DNA of 64,000 nucleotides, taken from positions 15,862,193-15,926,192 of the forward strand of contig NC_051088.1 in assembly GCF_901709675.1 (NCBI RefSeq), read 5' to 3'. Source of the DNA: Syngnathus acus (lineage: Eukaryota > Chordata > Actinopteri > Syngnathiformes > Syngnathidae). The translations under genes and the position numbers were made by a program. Under the pieces are notes generated by a model. The model worked only from the letters and a program-made list of their open reading frames with translations. It made no database searches and was not told the DNA's origin. Shown piece after piece: positions 47,901 through 58,519 of the stretch. How positions within the stretch are numbered: position 1 is the first letter of the stretch; each line of letters begins with the position of its first letter.

Positions 47901-50900
47901 CCCAAAATATAATTATAACAATAACACACAAACAACTTTAAGCTCTGCTGCCTAGACACACGATATTGAATATTGGAAATAAATTGATACGATATTTTAC
48001 AAATGTATACCACGTGACATGCCACTTTGGCTCTTCTGCGTCTCCCTGGCAGGCGCATTGTTGATCCTCGGGGCTCTAATGCTCAACATGGTGGCCACCG
48101 GGATGCTCCTGCGGCCCATTCAAGTGAAACCGGCGTCGAGCTGCGCTTCCCCCGTCCAGAAGAGCCCAGCCGTGTCCCTCAAGAGCTCCTCTGAGAAGGA
48201 CAACGCCAAAAGCTGCCTGAATGGCTCCTCATATTTATCCAACGGCATCTCCAAATCAGACTCACTTCCATCCCCTCCTCTTTCTCCTCTTGAGGAGCTG
48301 GTTTGCACTCAGGAAACCAAGGAGCAGTTGGAGAATCCTGAACTAAACAGACTGGTTCTCAATGGCCACGAGACCCACCAAGACGTGGGTCTGTGTAAGC
48401 CCACTGCCGATGGCTCCGTGGAGCTCAACGGCACCTCGAATGGGTCCACGTCAGTTGGGGTTTCCGCCGTCCACGCCGGCACGCCAAGCGAGGAGAGCCC
48501 CCTGAAAACCAAAGTACTAGATTTTTCCTTGCTCAAGGACCCGTTCTTTTGCATCTATACTTGGTCTTTAGTCTTCAGCCAGCTGGCCTACTTCATCCCC
48601 TACTTCCACCTGTCTGCCCGAGCCAGAACCCTAGGCATTGACCCCATGGATGCTTCCTTCATCATCTCTGTTGCAGGTAAGGCCCACACTGAACATACTC
48701 TTCTTCACCGCACACTGAAGCCAGATTCAAACTGCAGGTCTTGATGCTTAATTCAGTATGTTTGGTGAAATCTGATTTTTTTGGGTAAGTGTTCATTAGC
48801 CCCTCTATGGCATTTCCCATTGTGTGTTAGCATTACGCTAGCAGAATTTCATCTGGAAAAGTTATAGTGATTTTACGTCTAGTTTTACTGTAAGCTTCAA
48901 CTGGGAGTGGTTGGAAACAAAAACTTGCTCTCATTTTAGAATAATTGGTCAGACATTTTGAACAGCAAAATGCGTGACTAAATCACCTATCTTACAACAA
49001 TGGGAGAAAACGCAATGGAAGTATTAGAAAAGAATGACCAGCATTGAAAACATATGTATCGATTTGAAATGTCCACGCAAGTGATAGTTGTGACATTTAT
49101 GAGCTGGAAGGAGGTGCTCCTGACTGTTACAAGAGTGGTTTCAGCAAGTCCTCCATCAACTTGGTGGCCATGAATTATTCGTGAGCTGCTCGGACGCTGC
49201 GGTATTATGCAACGAATGCGCTTACATAAAAGGTGAACTTTGGTCCAGTGGCCATGGCGGGTGTGTGGATTCACGCTCACACTATATTGTGAAAACAGCA
49301 TGTGCATTGGGACCAGTTGCACGCATGCACGAGCGCCTCCTAAACGTGCTTGTAAATTATTGAATGAAGGTGCACGATCATCCACGGCATGTTTGTATCT
49401 GGCAGTGATTCATTGGATCCATCCATCCATCTATAGTGCTTTTCCTCATTGGAATCGGAGCTGAGCTGGAGTCTTAATAAAGTCCATAAACTATGAAAAC
49501 ACTCTAGACAAGCTAACTAAGAGCATCTGTGTCGGTGTTCTATCTTCGTTAGCGAAAGATATCTGAACACAAACGACTGAGCAACACATGTAGACAGCTC
49601 ATATAACAATAATCACAGGCATATATTCTTTATCCTCCGTGAAGAATGACTGTTGTTTACTGGGGAGCTGAGACTGGCTCCATGAACAGTATCGTCATAT
49701 GCCTCTATTATACTGCCCCCAGGTGGCCAAAGCATGTACACCAGAAGGAGCAGCACAATGTACTTGCAGTTGACCAAAAATATCCACACAAACCAAACCG
49801 AAAAAATGAAAACAAACAAACAAAATTCTTTACAGTCTATTTTAATACATCATGACTGTGAACAGTCATTTAATTATGATTTGATATGAGTGTTTTAAGC
49901 TATGAGTGTAGTCACGGAGCAAATTCAACTTGTATCTCAAGTAGCCACTGCAGCGATAAACATTCACTGAATCCACCCAGTCGACTGACCGTTTGCATTA
50001 TCACGATTTCTTTGTTGTTGCATTCGTTTATCCTTTACCTACCTAAATTGATCAATTAAGCTGGATTTTTTCTTGTTTTCTTCAACAATCATTAAGTCAA
50101 TGGTTAATAAGCAATAGCATTGAAAATGAGAATGAATTCTAAAATTACATTTGAACTTTTGTCTGTTTAAAAAAAAAAAAAAATCAAAGGTCCACTGACT
50201 TAAATCCATACATGTGTTTTTTTCCAAGGCAAACACGTGTACACTTTTTGAGCAAAGCACTTCAACAGGAAATCATAACTCTCTTAAGCTGCAGGCAGGA
50301 AATCAATAAACTGAACGCATGACATGCACCAGCAACTCATTACTGCTGCTGTAGGACTGCAACCGCAATTGGTTCCCTCCAACTTCCATTTGGTCCGAAC
50401 CGACACTTCCCATTACTACCAGTTATATTTGGAATAGTTATTTCCATTGTCTTTTGTCAACTGTACTCATGCATGGCAACAATTTGTCATTATTAATCAC
50501 ACAAGTAGCATGCACAGATATGATTTATTTTCATTATAGTTAGTAACAGAAGCAAGGGGGACATCATCTGTCATCTCTCCATCATTGCCTACAGAGCAGC
50601 TGAGATGAAGCCCGAATTTGTAATCAAGGAACATTAATTTTCAGACCAGTGATATGAAATTGAATCGGCACACCTGATGAATTCTCATGGCACAGAGGTT
50701 GAGAATCACTGGAGTGCACGACTTCCCCTCGACCACCCGAAATTTTGATTGCATCACGTTTGTCCTGTCACGTTTGGCGCTCATGTGCGCTGGTAATGAG
50801 AGTGACGGAGTGCCACCCGCGCCACAAAAGCGTCGTCCCAACATCCCGCTGGGCCCTCTTTTCTCCCCCCCGACGGTTGTCATAGAGGTCCATTGCCTCA

Positions 50901-53900
50901 ATGGAAGGAAAGTCCGGTTCGGCCTGTTCCTCAATCCCTTTTGAGCTAGCTGCTCGTCGCTAAGCAACGGCAGGCTGAGGAAAGTTGCCGGTAACGAGCG
51001 GGGCTCCCTCGCTCCGTGCGAGGCCAAGCGGCAGACACTTTGCTGAAAAGCACTGAGGCGGCAGCATACACAAAGGAGGCTGCCCGGCGGAGCCGAGGAT
51101 GCAGCCAAGTGCCTCGGCCAAGCTGGGAAAAACCAACAGCGGCCCCTATTATCTCCGGCTTTCATCTCGTGACTGCATGTCCATCAGGGAAGGGAGGGGA
51201 GCGACGGGAAGCACACCTTCTGATGCCTCGCACCCTAACATGAACCTTTTGATATCTTGCCATCAATCTTTATCATGTTTTAATGCAACGATGCACCCTA
51301 ATCTTAAAGCTTTTTGGTGGCTTCCGCTTCAACCTTTTAACACTCCACTTCACAGCCAAGACAAGGCAACTTCATTGACGTGACACACATTTCATACACT
51401 TAGCAGCATTTACAAACAAAACAGCTAAAGATATTCAAAGTAAAGAAAACAAAAGTAGCTTACTTGGAATCATTCAAAAAACTTTAAAAAAAAATATTTA
51501 AATGCATTTAAAAGCAAAGTGAGGAAATAAAAAGTATTTTTCTAAAATGAGTGACCAGCGATTTGAAATGCTTTTAAATCAAATGTATGGAGACTTTCTT
51601 TTTTTAACCTGGATTTAAAAGCATTTACACTTTTGACTTCACTTCTATTGGCAGCTTATTCGATTTGCGTGCAGCATAAAAGCTGAATGCTGCTGCATTT
51701 GCTTTGAAAACTGGCCTCCACTAATTGACCAGAGCCTGCAGACGTCAGAGCCCGACTGGGTTGAAACAATATTTGATCAGCATTGATGGGATGCCGCGAA
51801 CACTGCCTGGGAACCATTTTAGGACTGTTCCATTTAGTTCGACCCAAGTTTCTAGCCTGCTCCAGTATTTTATGATCCACTGCATCAAACGCTGCACAGT
51901 GAGATGAGACAAGCAGTGACATGTTCCTTACGTCAGTTGTACTTGATGAAGTCCAAAACTTGATTGAAATTTAAAAACCTATAAAACTGGCAGGACCCCC
52001 GCTCTAACTTTTTCATGCTTCACCTTGCATCACATTCTAAGCTTTTGTTTCCTCACACCATACTTTTAACTTTTCACCGTGACGTGAACCTCCGCCAACT
52101 CTCCCAGAGTTCCGCGGACACTCCTACCTGTCACCATCACGATCAGTTTCAACTGCCGCTCGAGTATATTTCATCCCAGTTTGAAGAGGAAGAGCTGCAG
52201 GCGTGCGCCAACCCGTTGCGGCCAAAGCACACAAACAAGCATGCGGGCGCAAGCGAGAGAAGCTCCGCAACAGCATCTCGGGTCGGGACACGGCAACGTG
52301 CAAACATGTAAACACGACACAGCTGCCTCGCCAATCCTCCGTGACCTCGCTGCAGACGTCCGTTATGTAAGAACAGCCTTTTATATTTGCTGTTTTTACA
52401 CCTTAAAAGCCATCCGCATGAACCGAGCTGCACCACGATCCAAGACTAACAACGAACTGGTCACGTCAGGGCACATTTCCACAAACAATCCATCTCTCTT
52501 CATTCATTTTTAAAAAATAGTTTATCACATGAAATAAACTGATTCATTGTGGCCGTCACAATGAAACGTGGCTTTTGAGCACCAAACTGCACAGCGCTGG
52601 TCTTTGCAATTGTTATTCTGTCTCTCCGATGCAGCTGCTGTGTCGCCTTCATTGATCCATTGAGCTTGAAGCTATCCCCGCAACAGCCCGATACCACAGC
52701 CTGCAGCTTGTGCAATGCGGCTGCATATCTGCTGAGTCATCAAATGCCACTTGATCACTCTCGACGCTAGCACATGGCCAGTGGCTCCCAGTGATGGTCG
52801 GATAAAGAGCGGCAATGACATCACTGTTTGTTTATAAATGCTTTATGGGATGTTTCCAATATTAATATTAAAAATAAATCAACACAGAGGAAGGGGGGGG
52901 TCGGTTTACTGGGGCAGTCCTTCCTGTGTTGTATATCAAGCTCAATCACAGACATCCTGCTGTCAACCTAATTTAGCGAGTCTGCTTTATCATATCTGAT
53001 GATGATAATAATACATCAAATTTACACTTTACAAAATACCAGTCTTTGAACAAAGTTTCTTATATCTGCTGCACGAACATTTGAACACACAATGCACATG
53101 TAGCCTATTCCATGTTTTGTTACTATCTCTGAACATTCTGTTTAAGTCTCACAACATATGGATTTTCATTGCATTTAAATGTATCTATTTTGTATTGTTA
53201 TGCCTATACAATATTTGTGTTTTATTTTTTATACGTATTTATATTTTAAGATTTTCTTAGCACAGAGTCAAGAAGTTGTGCAACATATCGCTTGAATCTT
53301 GAACAGACAGCGCGGATACGTGACGTTTGTGTAGTCATACGTTGCTTTCTGTCTTGCGCAAGGCATCACAGAGACCATCGCCCAGCTGGCCTCGGGCTGG
53401 GTGACCGACCGGAACCTGTTCCACAAGTATCACTACCACAAGGCTTACCTGATCCTCTGTGGCCTGGTTAACCTGCTTTCCCCGTTGGCCACCTCCTACA
53501 TCCTGCTCATGGTCTACGCCATTTTCTTTGCCATCTTCTGTGGCGGCTACATGGCTCTGCTGCTACCTGTTCTGGTGAGACAGCAACTTTGTAAACATTG
53601 TTATATTGTAGAAAAAGTCTAACCCAAATGTCAAAAAGGCATCTTTCATGCTTTCAACTGCAAGAATTGCTGCTCCCTGAGGTGAAGTCACATTTCATTT
53701 TGGCTTTTCCTTCGCCTGCAGGTGGATTTGGTGGGGGCAGATAAACTCAACAACTCCATGGGCTTCTCCATGTTCTTTGTGGGGCTGGGCTGCCTCACGG
53801 GTCCTCCTTTGGCAGGTAAGTCATTCCCATTGGCTGGCGACCAGTCCATTTTTTCACCCTGAAAAAAGAAAATCTGCAAACAGCAACACAAAACTACCGG

Positions 53901-54699
53901 CAACATAAGTGAGTGTAACCCTCAGTGAAAATGTCCAAATCAAACCCAATTAACCAGTTTCCCTCCCAATTGTCATGCAACCCGTGAGGCTTAGGTCTAA
54001 TAAAATCTTGATACTAAGCTAACCAACTTGGACTTTTTCACTTAGGGGTTCACTCACTTTTGTTTCCTGCTGTTAAGACATTATGTAATAGTTGTATGTT
54101 GGGTAATTTTGCAGGGACAGGAACATTTCTACTCTAATACAAGTTGGACAGTGATACCCCCCCCACACACACACAGCCACCTGGAAATATGTAGTGCCGG
54201 CCTGGCTAGTCAGGCCAGCTGGAGTATTTCAGGGTTGAAACACAACTTCGGGGGCAGTTCATAAATAGCGCACATCTCGTCGGGAAAACGACCCTACCAG
54301 TTGACAGACAAGCCTGAAGCGGATTCTTGTTTGCACACGGCCAACCGCGCTGTTGAATTTTCTCTTGAGCGTTAGGTTGGGCAAACTTTGTGCTCAATGG
54401 CCGTATGCTTTACTGGTTTAAACAGGTTTTCTCGCTAGCATAAAAATGCTGATGAAAGAATAGTATTTATTTTCTTTTTGCGGACAGGTTTCCTGTACGA
54501 CTACACGCAAACCTACGACTGCTCTTTCTACCTGGCGGGGCTCTGCTACCTACTCTCGTCCCTGTCGCTCTTCATGGAGCCGCTGGCCCAACGCTGGAAA
54601 GCCCGGCAGAACAAATCGCGCCAGACCAAGACGGCGCAGAGCGGCTGCAGGACCAACGGTTGCTTCGCCCCAGACCGCCCGCACAATGGCATCGTGTAA
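44992..54699 (+). CDS. slc16a4: Monocarboxylate transporter-like SLC16A4
   Basis: Major-facilitator membrane protein, about 565 residues (human about 487). Exons: 44992-45108, 45253-45385, 47002-47145, 47416-47577, 48053-48676, 53363-53574, 53722-53815, 54488-54699 (TAA). The MCT signature [11 protein letters not shown] begins TM1 and [18 protein letters not shown] begins TM5. TM1-6 run through exon 5's start; a long hydrophilic central loop follows (about 130 residues, Ser/Glu-rich, rich in N-x-S/T); TM7-12 follow from [21 protein letters not shown] to the end. [22 protein letters not shown] and [15 protein letters not shown] are close to human SLC16A4 and separate it from SLC16A1/3/7. The human substrate is poorly defined. 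The extra length is in the loop and a Gln/Lys/Arg-rich C-terminal tail. Intron 5 is 4.7 kb. Confidence 0.93.
45530..46600 (-). pseudogene. Decayed Tc1/mariner transposon in slc16a4 intron 2
   Basis: On the minus strand the order from 46443 down is: an N-terminal helix-turn-helix-like stretch with [16 protein letters not shown]; an RTDESLN fragment (about 46120); [14 protein letters not shown] (about 45900), corresponding to the family's catalytic QDN region; then [14 protein letters not shown] (about 45820-45775), corresponding to the NPIENLW motif. Frameshifts and stops break the reading frame, so it is dead. TGATAGAATCACCAG near 45548 and AGGGTGATTTC near 46560 may be remains of the inverted ends. 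Confidence 0.75.
47858..47871. promoter_or_regulatory. Perfect palindromic X-box-like site in slc16a4 intron 4
   Basis: GTTGCTATAGCAAC is its own reverse complement and matches the RFX pattern GTHNYYATRRNAAC. It is a single site, not in a repeat. Function is inferred only. Confidence 0.4.
48677..53362. other. Large intron 5 of slc16a4
   Basis: 4.7 kb without a recognisable second gene. Contents: a truncated ATCCATCC repeat at about 49417-49475; GC-richer patches at about 50760-51200 and 52080-52440; and a stretch at about 51640-51930 that looks like an old dispersed repeat. Open frames in the GC-rich patches lack any domain. Confidence 0.5.
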
Positions 54700-55230
54700 G
54701 AGCCAACCAGCATGGTCGCGACGCCGCGTCGCCCTTCTCGCCTTCAAGCATCACCCAAGGATGCATGAAACTGGTAGACAGAATGTCGAAAAGCCAAAAG
54801 TGTAATACAGTATATTATATATACATATAATCCTGTTTGTATCAGAGGCACATGGCATCCAGCACATTTTGGAGAGTAGCAATGCACAATATAGCCAACT
54901 CTTGCCTTGTTGAAAATAAGCTATGCAAAAAAACTTAACTGCTTTTCACCACAAGCACATGCCTTTTAAAAAGCCGTTACGCTCGCAATGAAGCACTTTG
55001 GGGCCAAATTGGAACAAGCTCCATGACTTAGCACAACGTGGACAAACACAATGAGCTCAAGGCTGCAATGGTGTATACATAGGTTTTACATACACCAACA
55101 TGTGTCTCATTACCCAGAAGTGAAGGCCAAGCAGGCTATGCAAAGGACTGGGGGCCGTGGGATGCGTATATTGTAATGTTGGGTGTTAAAAACAGCTGGT
55201 TTGATCCTTTTTGGTTTTTCCTGCCTAAGT
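54700..55230. other. 3' region of slc16a4
   Basis: Probable 3' untranslated region and intergenic sequence. I see no clear canonical polyadenylation signal directly after the stop codon. Confidence 0.4.
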
Positions 55231-55239
55231 TTGAGCCTT

Positions 55240-55690
55240 TTTTAGCTTCCTCTCTCCCTAGCCACTTCGTCCAGCTATTCTAGGGGGATCCCAAGAAGTT
55301 ACACAGGCTCTCTGGGGGTTCTGGGTTTTCCAGGTGGGATGTTCTCATAATGTCTCACCAGTGAGGCATCTTAAATAGATGCCCAAGCCACCTCATCGAG
55401 CATCTCTCAATGTGGAGGAGCTTGACTATGAGTCCCTTCAGGTTGACTGAGCTTCTCACGCTATTTCTGAGGGAGCCCAGAAACCCAGTGGGTCTCGCCC
55501 CATCACTGTTGGCAATGTGGACCAAATTCTGACATTGGTCATACAGGGACCCAGCAGTCCGTATCAGGGGGTTTGGTACACCATACTCCAGAAAGGTCCC
55601 TGAGAGACATGGTCAAAAGGCCTTCTCCAAGTTCACAATAGACAAGTTCAGGCTGTCTTGCCTAAAAACAGATTCGATAAAGTCTTGCTA
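55240..55690 (-). repeat. Degenerate LINE fragment (RTE-type, antisense)
   Basis: TTCTAGGGGGATCCCAAG, AGATGCCCAAGCCACCTCAT, CTCAATGTGGAGGAGC, GAGCTTCTCACGCTATTTCT, GTCATACAGGGACC, GGTACACCATACTCC and GCCTTCTCCAAGTTCACAA occur in the order found in the antisense of a widespread teleost non-LTR retrotransposon. About a kilobase of the source is missing near 55500, so it is internally deleted. Confidence 0.7.
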
Positions 55691-56930
55691 AGCGCTCTTA
55701 AAAGATGTAGTTCTTCATTATTTACTTTAGTGTCACCTCTACCTCCTTTCAGCATGTCCAGGAGCTGTACCGTGACCTGGAACGTCAGAACCTTTTTTTT
55801 TTTTTAAAGCAGGGCAGATAAAGAGCTAAAAAAAAAAATAGGAGGGTGCCTTTTTCATCCAATAGTTTATGTTCCTGCAGAAAAAAATGGCTGGATAGGC
55901 AAGGGTTGACTAATTCAGTCATTTTTATCCTTTTATTTGATGAGGTTACATGAGGTTCTGATGTATTTTGGACAAAATTAAGTATTGATCTTTACAAAGA
56001 CGCCATTTTGCAGCATTATTGCAACTCGGCCTACCTCGCACACACACATTTTGCTCCAGTAGGTCAATGCAAGCAGGCTCAATTTTATTGAGCTTTATTC
56101 CCGCAATGATTATGAGTTATCTGAAGGCGAGGTGAGGTGTCATCTAATGGCAAAGTTTGGGATTATGTTTTTGTACTTTCCTTTTCCACCACTGTTTGCC
56201 TTAGCGGGGACGCTCCAGCACTACTTCCTGTGATGTCAGCCAAAGTCATGTGAGAGGCTTAATATCGGTCCTAAGCAGATAGGTGTTGATACACTGCCAT
56301 CTAGTGGCAGACGAGGGCTCCTACTACAAGAATGTCAGCTCAATGAGTACTTGTTCTTCCCCCTCAAGTCACTTGCACAATGCTGCACTGAGCCCTAAAA
56401 CCTTTTTGTTTGTCAAGATGTTGCAATCACTGCAGCAGTCACAATGCACAAAGCCCCCCCCCCACACACACACAAGTTGCGTTCAAGGGCCAAGCCACGT
56501 TTTGTATAACGTTTTATGATGCTTTTGATTTGAGATTATTATTACCTGTTTCTCATTATGTTGATAGCATTTTCTTTTGCTTTGCGGATGAGTGTTTTAT
56601 TGTGGCTAACTGATTGAGAGTGTAGAAACTGTGCTTTTAACTAATCAAAGGTTTTTGTTGTTTCATTTTTAAATGCGCACATGTCAAGTTGCTCCCATGT
56701 TATCTTGCTCCCCGTCTCGAGTTACGACTGTTATTGTAAGGCGAGTTGCACAGTTTTGTGTTTCGCGACTGCAGATTCGTCACAACGACTTGGAATTTCC
56801 CTGATTGCAAAACTGTTCAAATTCTCAATAAAAACACTGAACGAAACGTCTTGCAAAAAATAGCAAACACACACACACAAAAAAGTTACCATTGCCTGAT
56901 GGGAACTCAGCATCAGCTGTCATGCAATAG
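55691..56930. other. Non-coding sequence between LINE fragment and TGAACGA repeat
   Basis: AT-rich with short A and CA runs. ACTGCCATCTAGTGGCAG at about 56294 resembles a CTCF core. No gene is seen. Confidence 0.4.
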
Positions 56931-57260
56931 TGTTGGCTCGTGAGTGAACGATTCGTTCAAAAGAACGAATATTTTCAGTGAACGAGAGTGAACAAATAAC
57001 TTCCTAAAGTGATTCGTTCTTTTTTCAGTTCATATGACTTCAACCAGTAGGTGTCAGCCATGCGCATTGAAGCTGGTCCCACCTCGCCGTAAAACAAAAC
57101 GAAGAAGAAAATGACGTAACTTCCTGTTCATGAACGAGTCGTGAATTGCATTTCCCGTTCATCATCTGAACAGGTGTGTGAGTGAACGAGTCATGTTGCG
57201 TCTCCCTCCTGGCGTGAACTATGTAAGCCAGAATGTAGATTTACGATTTGCCAAGGAAAG
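56931..57260. repeat. Probable non-autonomous DNA transposon with GTGAACGA(T/G)TCGTTC motifs
   Basis: Starts AGTGTTGGCTCGTGAGTGAACG and carries repeated TGAACGATTCGTTC, TTCGTTCTTTT, ATGAACGAGTCGTG and GTGAACGAGTCATG motifs, partly palindromic. This style is common in fish hAT-type MITEs. I could not define a clean second end. Confidence 0.5.
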
Positions 57261-58519
57261 AAAGAGCCACTCACTAAAACACCACTTCTTTTATGCACGT
57301 TTTCTCCAAGCTAACGGCTAACTTTATTGCATGAAGGGATGCCCCTACGCCTCCTCTGCCATCAAGAAAAGGTGAAAACCAAATTCAATTGTTTTTATTA
57401 TAAAGTCATTTTCCTTTTAATTTAAATAGTTTTGTATCATTTTGAACCAAAATCGCTGAATTTTTATAGTCATTTTAAAACCGAAGACGATTCGCTCGGA
57501 GGAGCCAACTTCCTGCCGAGCCTCTTCGGATTGCGTATTCACGTGGCTGCCTATGCTATGCAGTTAGACAGAACTGCTCTGTCTTTATGTCACTGTTTAA
57601 GTGTTAAAACAGTGTGGCTATATTAACAAATTAACGTAGTTAAGCTGATGTATTGAATATCTAGTGGTTTTTTACATCTGACGTCAGTGCCTCCCCAGTC
57701 ATGAACCTCACCGCACGGCACTTGTATTCTTGTATTGTGAATGTGCAATTATTACAATAATATTGACCAATTTGAATTTAATTTTGGTTAACCCTAATCC
57801 TAATTTAAAAAAAAAAAGCTAAATTAAATCCCCCAAAAAACGACCTAAAAAAATCTAAATAAACCTACCAACCTAATTTCAATCGGACGCAATGCTAGGG
57901 ATAGCCACCAGGGGGTGCCCGAGGGTGACCGGACGGCGTGGCGGCCATTTTGGAAAGATCACGGTACCGTGAGTGTAAGGGACACCCAAAATAAGGACCT
58001 TCAGGTAAGAGCCAATATCAATGAAATATGCCATGGAGATTGCAGTGATCCTAAGAGATCACAGCAAATGGGACACCCTGCCAATGGGATCCCCAGATGT
58101 CAAAACTAAAGTACAAATATATATAAAATGAAATGTGATGTTTGAATTAAAATAGAAGTACAATACCAATAAACACTAATTGACAAATTAAATTGACAGT
58201 TGAACATTAAAATCAATGAGATCAAAAGTGTAGGGGATAAAAAAAAGTAAAATAGTAAGATAGTGAATGGAATGAAATTGATAAGCAACTTTTGTATTCA
58301 ACAGGGACAAAGGACGCAGCCATATTTGAAGACACTCAGGGTTGAGAATATTAAAATAGGTTTTGACTAATAATTGGAAATCCAATAAAGCCACGCTCAG
58401 GGCCGCTCGTAAGTATATCCAAATTACCTGGAGTAATTGCTGGAGAATGAGAGGTAGTACACAAGGGATCCACAAGAGGGAGCCACCAGGAACCTGAATT
58501 AATGGGAACTGAGTGTAGG
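57261..58519. other. Non-coding sequence between MITE and satellite
   Basis: Contains a strong CTCF-like motif at 57905-57918, an A-rich stretch at 57800-57870, and no gene that I recognise. Confidence 0.4.
57905..57918 (+). promoter_or_regulatory. CTCF-like site near satellite edge
   Basis: CCACCAGGGGGTGC differs by one base from the core CCACCAGGGGGCGC. It is the strongest such match near the array and about 0.6 kb from the first diverged satellite copy. Other CTCF-like cores occur at about 262, 5803, 10276, 30454, 33807 and 56287. Confidence 0.5.

Noticed and set aside
50641-51165. 174-codon minus-strand open frame inside slc16a4 intron 5
   Set aside because: No recognisable domain or splice context; a GC-rich patch gives open frames on both strands.
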